Shown here: piece by piece, positions 22,432-33,959 of the stretch
How positions within the stretch are numbered: position 1 is the stretch's first letter
Layout of the letters: each line of letters starts with the position of its first letter
The notes under the pieces: model-generated
Told to the model about the DNA's origin: nothing
What the model saw: only the letters and a program-made list of their open reading frames with translations
Database searches by the model: none
Assembly: GCF_000283155.1 (NCBI RefSeq)
Contig: NW_004454280.1
Coordinates: 2,714,380-2,778,379 of the forward strand
DNA from: Ceratotherium simum simum
Lineage: Eukaryota > Chordata > Mammalia > Perissodactyla > Rhinocerotidae
Length of the DNA stretch: 64,000 nucleotides
Reading direction: 5' to 3'
Made by a program: the position numbers and the translations under genes

Positions 22432-25400
22432 AATGCCTATAGTAGGAAAAAGTCTCAAATCAATGATCTAACATTTTTGCCTTAAGAAACTAACAAAAAA
22501 AAATAGGAGGACAAATTAAGCACAAATAAGTAGAAGAAAAAAATAAGATCAGAATGAAAGTCAATGTAGGAGAAAGCCAAAAAAATAGAGAAAATAAAAT
22601 CAAAAGCTGGTTTTATGAGATCAATAAAATTGATGGACCTCTAACCAGAATGATTAGGGGAAAAAAGGTAGAATACATACATTACCAACGCCAGGAATAA
22701 CATGCCTACACATCTGACAACTTTGATGGAATGTACAAATTCCATGAAAGATGTAAACTACCAACACAACTTAAGAAGAAACAGACAACTCTAATAGCTC
22801 TATATCTGTTAAATTAATTGAATTTACAATTAAAAACTTTTCCACAAAGGTTTTTAACAAGTTTCACCTCACTGGTCCATTCTATGCAACTTTAAGGAAC
22901 AAATAGTACCAATTCTACACAAGTCCTTCCAGAAAACTGAAGAGGAAGAAACATTTCCTACTCATTTTATGAGGTCAGCATTCCTCCGATGAGAGGCAAA
23001 CATTACAAAACAAGACAACTACACACGAATATCTCTCATGAATATAAATACAAAAATTCTTAACAAAATTTTAGCAGATTGAACACAATATTATATAAAA
23101 CTCATCATATATCATCACCCAGTGGGGTTTACCCCAAGAATGCAAGATTGGTTTAACATTAGAAAATCAATCAATGTGATTCATCATTTTAACCAACGTA
23201 GAAAGAAAATATCTCCGTATTTGCAGAAAAGACATTTCAAAAATTACAACATCTATTCCTGATGAAAACTCTCAGCAAATTAGAAATAGAAGATTGATAT
23301 GAAATACGATAAAGGGCATCTAAGAGAAACCTACTACATATCTCATGATGGAAATCTGAATACTTTCCTCCTAAGGTCAGGAACATGGCAAGGAGATTCA
23401 TTCTTACCTTTTCTATTCAACATTTGACTAGAGGTTCTCACTAGGTAACAAGGCAAGACAAAGGAATAAAAACATTTTGATTGGAAAGAAAGAAGTAATA
23501 CTATCTATGTTTGCATTTGATGTGATCTTCTATGTAGAATCTAAAAAAAGTCTCTGTGGATATATAAAAAAAGTTAGTATAATTAATAAATAAAGTTAGC
23601 AAGATTGTAGGATTCAAGACCAATATAAAAATTAATCATATTTCCATATGTAATGGATTCTCCACCCAATTCCAATGTGTGCATTGGAAGTATTTTCATA
23701 TCACCAAGCAGATAGATAAAAAAAAACAGGACCCATATAAATGCAGCACACAAGAGACACACATGAGACCTAAAGACACTCACAAGCTGAAAGTGAAGGG
23801 GTGGAAAATGATACTCCATGCAAATGACAATGAAAAGAAAGCTACAGTAGCAATACTTATATCAGACAAAATAGACTTTAAAACAAAAACTCTAACAAGA
23901 GACAAAGAAAGGTGCTACATAATGATAAAGGGAATAATCCAAGAAGAGGATATAACACTTGTAAATATGCACTCAACATAGGAGCATCTAAATATATAAA
24001 GCAATTATTAACAGACATAAAAGGAGAAATAGCAACACAACAATAGTAGGGGACTTTAACACTCCACTTACATCAACGGATAGATCATCCAAACAGAATA
24101 TCAATAAGGAAACATTGGCTTTAAATGACACATTAGACCAGTTGGACTTTACAGTAGATATATACAGAACATTCCATCCAAAAACCACAGAATACATATT
24201 CTTTTTAAATGCTCATGGAACATTCTCCATGGTAGATCACATATTAGGCCACAAAACAAGTCTCAATAAATTTAAGAAGACTGAAAAAGTACCAAGCATA
24301 TTTTCTGACCACAATGGTTTGAAAATGTAAATTGACTACAGGAAGAAAATTGGAAAAGCCACAAATATGTGGAGATTAAACAAAATGCTACTGAACAACA
24401 ATTGGGTCAATGAGGAAATCCAAAAAAATACCTGGAGACAAATGAAGATGAAAATATGACATGCCAAAATTTATGGGATGCAACACAAGCAGGTCTAAGA
24501 GGGAAGTTTAATGTAATACAGGACTACTTCAACAAACAAAAATCTGAAATAAACAATCTAACAGTGCACCTAAAGGAAATGGACAAAGAACAAACAAAGC
24601 CCAAAATCAGTAGAAGGGAAGAAATAATAAAAATAAGAGCAGAAATAATTGAAATGGAGACTAAAAAAACGAATAGAAAAAAAAAATCAGTGAAAGTAAG
24701 AGCTGGTTCTTTGAAAAGAAACAAAATTGGCAAGGCTTTAGCTAGATTCACCAGGAAAAAAATAGAGAAATCTCAAACAAATAAAATCAGAAATGAAAGA
24801 GGAGAAATTACAACAGACACCTCACAAATACAAAAGATTATAAGAGAATACTACAAAAAGCTATATTCCAACAAATTGGATAATCTAGAATAAATGATAA
24901 ATTCTTAGAATTATACAACCTTCTAAAACTGAATCAAGAATAAATTGAGAATTTGAATAGACCAAACACCAGTAAGGAGATTGAAACAGTAATAAAAAAT
25001 CTCCCCCAAAATAAAAGTCCAGGACCAGATGGCTTCCCTGGTGAATTCTACCAAACATTCAAAGACATAATACCTATCCTTCTCAAGGTTTTCCATAAAA
25101 TTAAAAAGGAGGGGAAGCTTCCTAGCTCGTTCTATGAAGGCAACATTACCCTGATACTGAAACCAGACAAGAATGACACAAAAAAGAAAATTACAGGCCA
25201 GTGTCATTGACGAATATTGATGCAAAAATCCTCAACAAAGTACTAGCAAATTGAATACAATAATACATTAAAAATATCATACACTATGATCTAGTGGGAT
25301 TTATTCCAGGGATGCAAGAATGGTTCAACATCTGCAAAGCAATCAATATGATACACCATATTAACAAAATAAGGAATAAAAATCACATGGTCATCAAACA

Positions 25401-25670
25401 CAGAGAAAGCATTTGACAAGATCCAACATCCATTTATGATAAAAACTCTCAATAAAATGGGTATAGAAAGAAAGTATCTCAAAATAATAAAGGCCATATT
25501 TAATAAACCCACAGCCAACATCCTACTTAATTGTGAAAAGCTGAAAGCCATTGCTCTGAGAACAGGAACAAGATAAGGGAGCCCACTCTCACCACTCCTA
25601 TTCAACATAGTACTGGAGGTTTTGGTCAGAGAAATTAGGCAAGCAAAAGAAATAAAAAGGATCCAAATTA

Positions 25671-25914
25671 CTGGGCCAGCCTGGTGCCATAGTGGCTAAG
25701 TTCATGTGCTCTGCTTTGGTGGACCAGGGTTCACAGGTTCAGATCACAGGCACAGACCTACATACCACTTATCAAGCCATGCTGTGGCAGGCATCTTACA
25801 TATAAAGTAGAGGAAGATGGGCACAGATGTTAGCTCAGGGCCAGTCTTCCTCAGCAAAAAGAGGTGGACTGGCAACAGATGTTAGCTCAGGCCTAATCTT
25901 CCTCACACACACAC
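25671..25914 (+). mobile_element. ERE2-like SINE in L1
   Basis: A perfect 16-bp duplication, AAAAGGATCCAAATTA, flanks it at 25,655-25,670 and 25,915-25,930. Head ctgggccagcctggtgccat, body cacagatgttagctcagggc present twice in variant form, and a CA-rich tail. The L1 sequence is otherwise continuous across it. Confidence 0.95.
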
Positions 25915-26518
25915 AAAAGGATCCAAATTAGAAAGGAAGAAGTGAAACTATCACTGTTTGCAGATGACATGATGCTGTACGTATGTATATACATATATAT
26001 AGAAAACTCTAAAGAATCCACCAGAAAACTATTAGAAATAATCAACAACTACAGCAAAGTTGCAGGGTAAAAAATCAACATACAAAAATCAGTTACACTT
26101 CTATGCACTAATAATGAACTAGCAGAAAGAGAAGTCAAGAATACAATCTCATTTACAATTGCAACAAAAAGAATAAAATATCTAGGAATAAATTTAACCA
26201 AGGAAGTGAAAGACCTACACACTGAAAGTTATAAGACATTATTGAAAGAAATTGAAGAAGACTTAAAGAAATGGAAAGATATTCCATGCTCATGGACTGG
26301 AAGAATTTACATAGTTAAAATGTCCATATTACCTAAAGCAATATACAGATTCAATGCAGTCCCAGTCAGAATCCCAATGACATTCTTCATGGAAATAGAA
26401 CAGAGAATCCTAAAATTTATATGGAACAACAAACGACCCTGAATAGCCAAAGCAATGCTGAGAAAAAAGAACAAAGCTGGAGGTATCACAATCCTTGACT
26501 TCAAAATATACTGCAAAG

Positions 26519-26760
26519 GGCCGGCCCGGTGGCTTAGCGGTTAAGTGCACGCGCTCCGCTGCTGGCGGCCCGGGTTCGGATCCCGGGCGTGCACCGACGC
26601 ACCGCTTCTCCGGCCATGCTGAGGCCGTGTCCCACATACAGCAACTAGAAGGATGTGCAGCTATGACATACAACTATCTGCTGGGGCTTTGGGGGAAAAA
26701 ATAAATAAATAAATAAAATCTTTAAAAAAAAAAAAAAAAACCATTTAAAAAAAAAAAATC
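26519..26760 (+). mobile_element. ERE1 SINE, young and CpG-rich
   Basis: Head GGCCGGCCCGGTGGCTTAGC, diagnostic ggccatgctgaggccgtgtc and gctggggctttggggg blocks, then an (AAAT)n/A-rich tail. Ten-bp target duplications TACTGCAAAG lie at 26,509-26,518 and 26,761-26,770. The many intact CpG sites and well-preserved promoter boxes make it the youngest-looking SINE here. Frames across it (for example 26,495-26,704) are SINE by-products. Confidence 0.96.
26530..26583 (+). promoter_or_regulatory. Internal Pol III promoter of ERE1 (A and B boxes)
   Basis: The A-box TGGCTTAGCGG at 26,530-26,540 matches TRGCNNAGYGG. The B-box GGTTCGGATCC at 26,573-26,583 is close to GGTTCGANNCC with one extra G. Spacing is as in tRNA genes. 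Whether it is transcribed cannot be judged from sequence. Confidence 0.7.
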
Positions 26761-27344
26761 TACTGCAAAGCTATAGTAATCAAAATAGCATGGTACTGGC
26801 ACAAAAACAGACACACAGATCAATGGAACAGAGTAAAGAGGCCAGAAATAAAACCACACATCTATGGACAGCTAATCTTTGAAAAAGGAGCCAAGAACAT
26901 ACAATGGAGAAAGGAAAGTCTCTTCAATAAATGGTGTTGGGAAAATTGGACAGCCACTTGCAAAAGAATGAAAGCAGACCATTATCTTACACTATACACA
27001 AAAATTAGCTCAAAATGGATTAAAGACTTGAATGTAAGACCTGAAAACATAAAACTCCTAGAAGAAAATATAGGCAGTACACTCTTTGACATCGGTCTTA
27101 GCAGCATCTTTTTGAATACTGCGTCTACTCAGGAAAGGGGAACAAAAGAAAAAATAAACAAATGGGACTACAGCGGACGAAAAAGCTTCTGCAGGGCAAA
27201 GGAAACCATGAATGCAACGAAAAGACAACCCACCAATTGGTAGAAAATATTTGCAAATCATATATCTGACAAGGGATTAATTTCCAAAATATATAAAGAA
27301 CTCATACAAATCAGCAACAAAAAAACACACAACCTGATCAAAAA

Positions 27345-27953
27345 ATGTGTGGAGGATCTGAACAGATATTTTCTAAAGAAGATATACAGATGGTCAACAG
27401 GCATATGAAAAGATGTTCAACATCACTAAGTATTAGGGAAATGCAAATCAAAACTACAATGAGATATCACCTCACACCCGTCAGAATTGCTATAATTAAC
27501 AAGACAAGAAACAAGTGTTGGAGAGGATGTGAAGAAAAGGGAACCCTCATACATTGCTGCTGGGAATACAATCTGTTGCAGCCACTATGGAAAACAGTAT
27601 GGAGATTTCTCAAAAAATTAAAAATAGAAATACCATATGATCCAGCTATCCCACTACTGGGTATTTATCCAAAGAACATGAAAACAACAATTCAAAGAGA
27701 TTTATGCACCCCTACGTTCATTGCAGCATTATTCACAGTAGCCAAGACATGGAAGCAAACCAAATTCCCATCAACTGATGAATGGATAAAGAAGATGTGG
27801 TATATATATAGAATGGAATACTCCTTAGCTACAGAAGACAAAATTGTGCCATCTGCCACAACATGGATGGACCTTGAGGGTATTATGTTAAGAAAAATAA
27901 GCCAGACAGAGAAAGGCAAACACCATATGATTTCATTCATATGTAAAACATAA
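27345..27953 (+). pseudogene. L1 ORF2p C-terminal fragment, open for 202 codons
   Basis: This uninterrupted frame covers the carboxy end of the L1 ORF2 protein, the largest open frame in the window. It holds the region around the zinc-knuckle-like C-x3-C-x7-H-x4-C motif, read here as CWRGC...H...Y: the last cysteine is replaced by tyrosine. Downstream are the usual conserved segments ([42 protein letters not shown]). The endonuclease and reverse transcriptase parts upstream are out of frame, interrupted by stops and SINEs, so no active retrotransposase can be made. Confidence 0.9.
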
Positions 27954-28182
27954 ACAAACACATGGATAAAGAGAACAGATTTTTGGTTACCAGAGGGGAA
28001 GGGTATGGGGGGGGATGGGTGAAAGGGATAAAGGGGTGCACATACATGGTGGTGGATAAAAACTAGACTATTTGTGGTGAGTATAATGCAGTCTATACAG
28101 AAACTGATATATAACAATGGAGACCTGAAATTAAACAATGTTATAAAACAATATGACCTCAATAAAATAAAAAAAAGAAAAA

Positions 28183-28250
28183 AGTATACTTTAAGCATGT
28201 GAAGCTTATTGTTTGCCAATTATAGCTGAATAGTGCAGAAAAGGAGATAG
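28183..28250 (+). mobile_element. Possible L1M extreme 3' end
   Basis: agtatactttaagcatgtga ... tgccaattatagctgaatag resembles the last 60 bp of L1M elements (acactttaaatgggtgaa ... gaattatatctcaataa). It may be the remnant of an older L1 into which the 23.7-28.2 kb copy inserted. Confidence 0.4.
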
Positions 28251-29173
28251 CTGCCAAATACTATAGTCCTTAACCCATTTACTACTCACAAAAATCCTAT
28301 GAAGTCTTTTGATTTTTATTGCTGTTTCTACTTAAGAAAAAGTACTTTTTTTTAACTTGAAGGGAAATATCTCAGTTTTATTCTGTGAGCTTAAGTGAAT
28401 CTGAATCAACTTCATTTATATTTTTATCAATTAAGCAACTGGTATTTTCTGAATACTTATAATGTATTATGAGGGGGATTCCCAAGAAGTATCAGACTTC
28501 TCTCTCCCTGAGCCTTTGTGTCTGAGAAAACAGGATGCACAAGTGAATGTTTTGAAACAATGCAAACAGTTATGTTCAGGGCTAAATGAGTGGTGGAACA
28601 ATAACATCTATCTGACCTCAGGAAAAACAAGAATCTGGCCTTGGTCTGAAGCCTGAGGGAGGAGAGATGCCTTAAACAAGGCCTCACATGCTGGGTAGAA
28701 TTAGTTTGGCTGGAGAAGCTGAGAAGGCAGAGCATTCACACTAAAGGGAGGTTTGGAATGTGGAATGGACTAGCTGGCCAAACAGGGAATTTCATGTTTT
28801 GCAATAACATTTAGGCTGTCCAAGTTACTGATAAATTATCTTTTTCTACAGTATGGCTAACACATACAGGAACACAGAGAGTGACAGAGACAGAAACAGA
28901 GAAAGAGAAACAGAGAGAGAGAGAGGGAAATACCATATTTTCAAGATATTTACTGTATCAGCCACATTCTCACTGAATATATGCTCTTTTGTCCAGAAAA
29001 AGTAAAAAGAAGACACTGCATTTATTTGTTCATCTACGAGCTCCTTCTGTAATCACAGGCCCATTTAAAGCCAGTTCAAACAGACCTATCTATTATCAAC
29101 AAAGTGATTAAGAATTGCCTTTCAGAAAATTTGCAAAGTCACGTAGCCAGAGCATGTGCAGAAGAAGAATTCT
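28251..29173. other. Unassigned sequence with a purine-rich tract
   Basis: Nothing recognisable except an imperfect (GA)n tract, with CAGAGA-type units, at about 28,874-28,930. Confidence 0.4.
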
Positions 29174-29635
29174 TGACCTGAAATGACCAAGGAACCAAAA
29201 ATTCTCTTCCTCACAGAACCCAAGGACCGGGGCATGACAGGAATTTAAAAGTTGGACTCTTCTTTATCAGAAGCAAGGGGTCCATCTTTTGGGAAGATCC
29301 AGTGTTAAAATTCCTTCCCCACTTTGCCATAAGTGTTTAGAACCTCATCATAAATGTTTAGAACCCTATCATAAATGTTTAAAATCTTACCATAAATGCT
29401 TGAAGCCCACCAATCAAAACCTGTCCCTCCAGCATTTCCACGTACCAGCCTGTTCTCCCTAACCTCTTAAATTTCCCCCCAAATCCTAAATCAGGGAGAC
29501 AGATCTGAGGGCACATGCCCCCTCTTGCAGAATAAAGCTGATTTCTCTCCCAAAAGCTGATGCCGAAATTAATTGGCTTGTTTATGCACATTGGGTAGGA
29601 GAACTCCACTTTTTGTCTGGTAACACTTCCAGTAC
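29174..29635 (+). mobile_element. ERV LTR, family I, with 21-bp U3 repeats
   Basis: Plus-strand LTR with an AATAAA signal at 29,531-29,536 followed by a U5-like segment ending GTCTGGTAACA. The 5' boundary (TGACC at 29,174 or 29,184) is uncertain, and I found no clean target duplication. The U3 contains 3.7 copies of a 21-bp repeat. Confidence 0.7.
29328..29405 (+). repeat. 21-bp tandem repeat in LTR U3, 3.7 units
   Basis: Units begin CATAAGTGTTTAGAACC / CATAAATGTTTAGAACC / CATAAATGTTTAAAATC / CATAAATGCTTGAAG, at 29,328, 29,349, 29,370 and 29,391. Tandem U3 repeats often act as enhancers in gammaretroviral LTRs. Function here is inference. Confidence 0.9.
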
Positions 29636-30091
29636 CTTCTGGAGACCCAATTACATGAAGACAAACACTTAGGTCAATTTTACCTCAATTCAATGCTGCC
29701 TCACATGATATTTACTACTGTATGTTCCTCCTTTGTGCACTACTTGGCAGATTCTAATTTTAAGAGGAAAAAAAATATCAGTGTTTTTAACCTCTCTCAC
29801 TTCACTTTCCACTCATGGCAACTATCATAGCCTTTGCCGGGCCTGACTGCTGTTTTCCAAAAGTGGAAACAGTTAACAGGGGCTCACTGCTGTCAACTTC
29901 AGAAGAAAATCAAGCTCAGATTTAAGCAGGCAGGGGCCTTTTTGCCCACAACAAAAGTCAGACATAGAGTGAGAAAATATATTTTGAGTAAAAATTTATT
30001 TATTTTTAGGGATCTTGAGACTAATAAGATGTTATGGGCTGCAGTGTGCATAAGGTGTAGAATTCTGAGACAAAAAAAGAAAATTCAATGT
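29636..30091. other. Unassigned sequence
   Basis: No recognisable gene or repeat in this stretch of nearly 460 bp. Confidence 0.3.
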
Positions 30092-31140
30092 TAAGTTTTT
30101 CTTGTTGAGATGTATGAGTTCTTTATATATTTTGGAGATTAACCCCTTAGCAGATATATGGTTTGCAAACATCTTCTCCCAATTGTTAGGCTGTCTTTTC
30201 ATTTTGTTGATGGTTTCCTTTGCTGTGCAGAAGCTTTTTGGTTTGATGTAGTCCCATTTGTTTCTTTTTTCTATTGTTTCTCTTGCCCAGTTGGACGTGA
30301 ACAGACATTTCTCCAAAGAAGAAACACAGATGGCCAACAGACACATGAAAAGATGTTCACCATCATTAACATCAGGGAAATGCAAATCAAAACTACAATG
30401 AGGTATCACCTTACACCTGTCAGAATGGCTATAATTAACAAGACAGGAAACAAGTGCTGGAGAGGATGTGGAGAGAAGGGAACTCGCACACACTGCTGGT
30501 AGGAGTGCAAACTTGTGCAGCCACTATGGAAAACAGTATAGAGATTCCTCAAAAAATTAAGGATAGAACTACCATACGATCCAGCTGTTCCACTGCTGGG
30601 TATTTATCCAAAGAACATGAAAACACCAATGTGTAAAGATACATGCACCCCTGTGTTCATTGCAGCGTTATTCACAATAGCCAAGACTTGGAAGCAATCT
30701 AAGTGCCCAAGAAGGGATGAACAGATAAAGCAGATGTGGTATATATACACAATGGAATACTACTCAGCCATAAGAAACTATCAAATCCAGCCATTTGTGA
30801 CAACATGGATAGACCTTGAGGGTATTATGCAAAGTGAAATAAGTCAGAGGGGGAAGGTCAAATGCCATGTGAATCTCACTCATAAGTAGATGATAAAAAC
30901 AACAACAAACACATAGAGACAGAGGTTGGATTGATGTTTTCCAGGGGGGAAGCAGGGAGAGAGGAGGACAAAAAGGATGATTGGGCACATGTGTGTGGTG
31001 ATGGACTGTAATTAGTATTTGGCTGGTGAACATGATGCAATCTATGCAGAAACAGAAGTATGATGATGTACACCTGAAATTTATACAATATTATAAACCA
31101 ATGTGACTGCAATAAAATAAAAACAATGAAAACAAACAAA
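30092..31140 (+). mobile_element. L1 LINE with 5' inversion (twin priming)
   Basis: Positions 30,092-30,290 are L1 ORF2 sequence in minus orientation (gattaaccccttagcagata, gatgtagtcccatttgtttc). From about 30,297 the element continues in plus orientation (gaacagacatttctccaaag) to a 3' UTR and A-rich tail near 31,140. About 40 bp of L1 are missing at the inversion junction. The ORF2 C-terminal region keeps CWRGCGEKG and the histidine, but the frame breaks just after. Confidence 0.9.
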
Positions 31141-31224
31141 CAAAAGCAAAGCTAACTTTTTGCAGCTCTCTCTGCTTATCTCTTCTACCTTCCTCTGTTT
31201 GCCATAAGTTTTCAAGACTGTAGG

Positions 31225-31705
31225 TTTGGAGTCAGATTTATTACTGTTGGACATTTGTAAAACTATTTAGTGGCTTCCATTGATCTTTGAATAATGTCTA
31301 AATGGTCTACTAGTTCTTGAATAGCTTTGCCCCTGCCCTGCGCACTATCATCCTCTTGTGACTCTTAGGTTCCAGAAACACTGGCTTTCTCTTTGTTCTT
31401 CATTCTTCAAACTCCTTTCTGTCTCAGACCTTTGAACATGCTGTGGCCACTACCTAGATGCTCTCTTGCCCTTTCATATTTCACTTTTTGCCTGAATAAC
31501 TCGCATTTATCTTTCAAGTCTCAATTTAAACCAACTTTCCTGAAGGATGTCTTTCCTGATCCTCAAAAAAAGTTGGCATCCTTATTAAACACTCTGATGG
31601 CACCCTGTCCTTTTCATTCTCAGCATATGCACCATTACAGCCTCAGCACCTAGCATAGAGCCATTCCTGTTAAATTAATGACTCATAAATAGTTGAATGA
31701 ATGAA
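31225..31705 (+). mobile_element. L2 LINE 3' region, sense
   Basis: Order matches L2: a actatttagtggcttccatt segment, ctcagacctttgaacatgct, tctttcaagtctcaatttaa, gatgtctttcctgatcctca, and the extreme 3' end cacctagcatagagccattc ... aatagttgaatgaatgaa. Confidence 0.75.
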
Positions 31706-31817
31706 ACTTGATATGCATGTCAAGCAGAATATAAGTAGCTCTTTATTGTTGACTAAACTTTCAGAAAGTGTAATAAAACAGTTGTTTTCCCAGCCATACT
31801 TTTAACTCCTTACCACT

Positions 31818-32006
31818 TTTTTTTTTCCTGAGGAAGACTGGCCCTGAGCTAATATCTGTGTCCATCTTCCTCTACTTTATATGGGACGCCGCCACAGCAT
31901 GGCTAGACAAGCAGTGCCTCGGTGCACGCCCGAGATCCGAACCGGCGAACCCCAGGCCGCCGCAGCGGAGCGCGCGCACTTAACCGCTTGCGCCACCGGG
32001 CCGGCC
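31818..32006 (-). mobile_element. ERE2-like SINE, CpG-rich
   Basis: Perfect 10-bp duplications CCTTACCACT at 31,808-31,817 and 32,007-32,016. On the minus strand the head is GGCCGGCCCGGTGGCGCAAG and the tail carries GATATTAGCTCAGGGCCAGT. The head keeps a dense run of CpG sites (cgccgcagcggagcgcgcgc on the plus strand), which argues for recent insertion. Confidence 0.95.
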
Positions 32007-32016
32007 CCTTACCACT

Positions 32017-33950
32017 GAAGTCTTTCAGATTAAAAAAAAAATGTTTTAGTTATCAGTGGCCAGAGGTAGTATATAGTCCTGGTAAGTCAATTAAGCAACT
32101 AAGTCTTGCATTTTGGATTTCAGACCTTTCTATGGTGAATTAGCTTATGAATTAGCTAGCTTCATATTTCACAAGCAGCTATTATAAACAGCAAGTATTA
32201 CTTGTGATTTTTCCTCACTCCACCTTCCTATGTATGTCAAATGGGGAGACTTTGCTACCATCCTGCTTTGGGAAAAGTATAACTGCCTCAAACTACTCTT
32301 TGTTTGATCCATGCCTCCTCTCACCCCATATTTTCTGGAGCTGCCACAGGCTCAAGCAGCTTATCTGAGAAGTCTACGAAGTAGAAGGACAAGGGAGAAG
32401 CTATGTTGGGGGCTGTCCAAGACTTTGAGATCCTTCATTTCTAGGGGACAAATGGCTGGACCAGATTCAAAGAAGTATCAGAGTCAAAGAAAGTCAACTT
32501 TAGGAATAGAAATTCTCCTCAGTCTTGCCTTGGTCTTTACACTTTGTGACATGATTTCTTCCCTTCATGAAGACTTTCTTCAAGGGTCATTTTAACCAGG
32601 CTTATCTTGAATAAACCACTTAAGGAGAAACACACTTATTATCTGCTCAGAATCTATTTTTTTAAGTAACAATCCTGTCTGTCTAGGGACAATTGATATA
32701 GTCACACATTTCTCTTCCATTTTTCTGCTCTTAAGACTCAGCATTTCCCACCAACCTCTGGCCTCTTTGTTCCTCTCTTGTGAGAGTCAGAGAAAATCCT
32801 TCCTCCAATTTTCAAGAGCAACAATAATCTGTGCATATTTGGCCCTCCTCATGCGCATCATGCACTTTGAGTTCTCTCCTAGTCTCTTAGCGGAGTGTAT
32901 GCATTCGGGTACGTACTGCAAGATATCAAGCCCATTTCAAACAGTATGTGTGTGAGACACAGTACTGAATTATTTTAAATGAACTGTCCATATATGATTT
33001 CATTTTGGACAGTCATCCTGAAGGAATGGGTTTCCAATGTTCTAACAAATAATTATAATATTATTAAATAATATATATTATTATTATTATGCAGTACTTG
33101 GGTATATGCTATTATAGAAAACTGTACTTTGTGCTTGATAAGGAGGAACAATTGATACATTCATTAATTAGGATCCTGCTTAACCTTCTGTTATGAAGGA
33201 TGATCACGTGTTTTACCCAGAATGTTGCACTTTGATGAAGGCATAGTGAGATAATGAAAATGTGATCGAATATATGTGTTTATTTTTCTTTCATATTTTT
33301 AATTTGCTTTATAAATAGGTAGTATAGTAAGATAATTCAAAAAATAAAACACTATTAAAGAGATATATTGGAGGAGCACTCTTATTCTACAGAATCCGGC
33401 TCAATAACTCTTCCCAACATGCATAACCACATTTGCTAGTTTATTCTGTATCCTTCTGGAGTTCTGTTATGGTTATAATTTTGTTTCTATAGCATCCTAT
33501 GGTGATTTCACAGGACAGGCCTATGCTTTATAAACTAATGTCTTTAATCAAAGCCAAAGTGCAATAATAAGTGTTATGTGATATGATTTATTCCCTTTCT
33601 TTTTCTCTTATTCTTAATGGAATTGGTATTCAGTTTTTAGCTACACAATAGATATCCACACCCATACGTAAAAAGAAACACACTGCTTTTTTTTATTGGC
33701 ATATATTTTGCCCCTTGAAGGCATAATGAAAGCCAGTCAAAGGCAGAGGCAGTGTTTTATGTTCTAAAGACAACAAAGATGAAATAACTGACAAATAAAA
33801 ACCAGATATCTTTGAGTAAATGTAAGTAACCATGGCTTTAGATGAAATTTGATGCAAATATTTTCATGTATATTTGTGGATATGACAGGAACAAAAATTA
33901 TCATAATGTCCTTTTAAAGATTTTTCATTGGGAGCCAACTATGTGTATGG
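32017..33950. other. Unassigned, apparently single-copy sequence
   Basis: About 1.9 kb with no repeat I can name apart from an AT-rich simple stretch around 33,050-33,090. The 94-codon frame at 32,311-32,595 (+) has no recognisable homology, no clear splice context and ordinary composition, so I do not call it a gene. Confidence 0.35.
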
Positions 33951-33959
33951 ATGTCAAGG

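Larger units (their letters stand above)
18660..23690 (+). mobile_element. Old, long L1M LINE with several nested insertions
   Basis: Follows L1M order: the ORF1/inter-ORF region (tttgatgaaaactattaacc ... aatgttaaaggaagcccttc), the ORF2 endonuclease region (20,760-21,780, with a ggaaacccactttaaattta segment), and the reverse transcriptase region (22,600-23,580). It is interrupted by a 3'-truncated SINE (18,855-18,963), a younger L1 3' UTR (about 19,670-20,716) and a tRNA-Glu-headed retroposon (22,035-22,431). The reverse transcriptase F-A-D-D box has decayed to F-A-F-D near 23,510-23,525. A younger L1 cuts it off at about 23,690. Confidence 0.85.
23700..28182 (+). mobile_element. Younger L1 LINE, 5'-truncated, with two nested SINEs
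   Basis: Begins inside the ORF2 endonuclease region and runs through the reverse transcriptase, C-terminal and 3' UTR sequence to a poly(A) tail at about 28,155-28,182. The reverse transcriptase active-site motif [11 protein letters not shown] is readable at 25,949-25,981. ERE SINEs at 25,671-25,914 and 26,519-26,760 and several stops and frame changes kill the frame. The flanking target duplications could not be fixed confidently. Confidence 0.9.

Noticed and set aside
24456..24893. 145-codon lysine-rich frame
   Set aside because: It is the middle of L1 ORF2 between the endonuclease and reverse transcriptase regions, within a 5'-truncated L1.
26410..26704. Frames on both strands with cysteine/proline-rich text, repeated near 54.3 and 60.0 kb
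   Set aside because: All three sites are ERE1 SINEs. The similarity between the frames is the SINE, not a gene family.
27692..28219. 175-codon hydrophobic minus-strand frame
   Set aside because: It is antisense to L1 ORF2 and the 3' UTR. The hydrophobic look comes from A-rich sense codons read in reverse.
29328..29405. CRISPR-like short regularly repeated array
   Set aside because: The 21-bp units are directly adjacent with no spacers, and this is a mammalian LTR.
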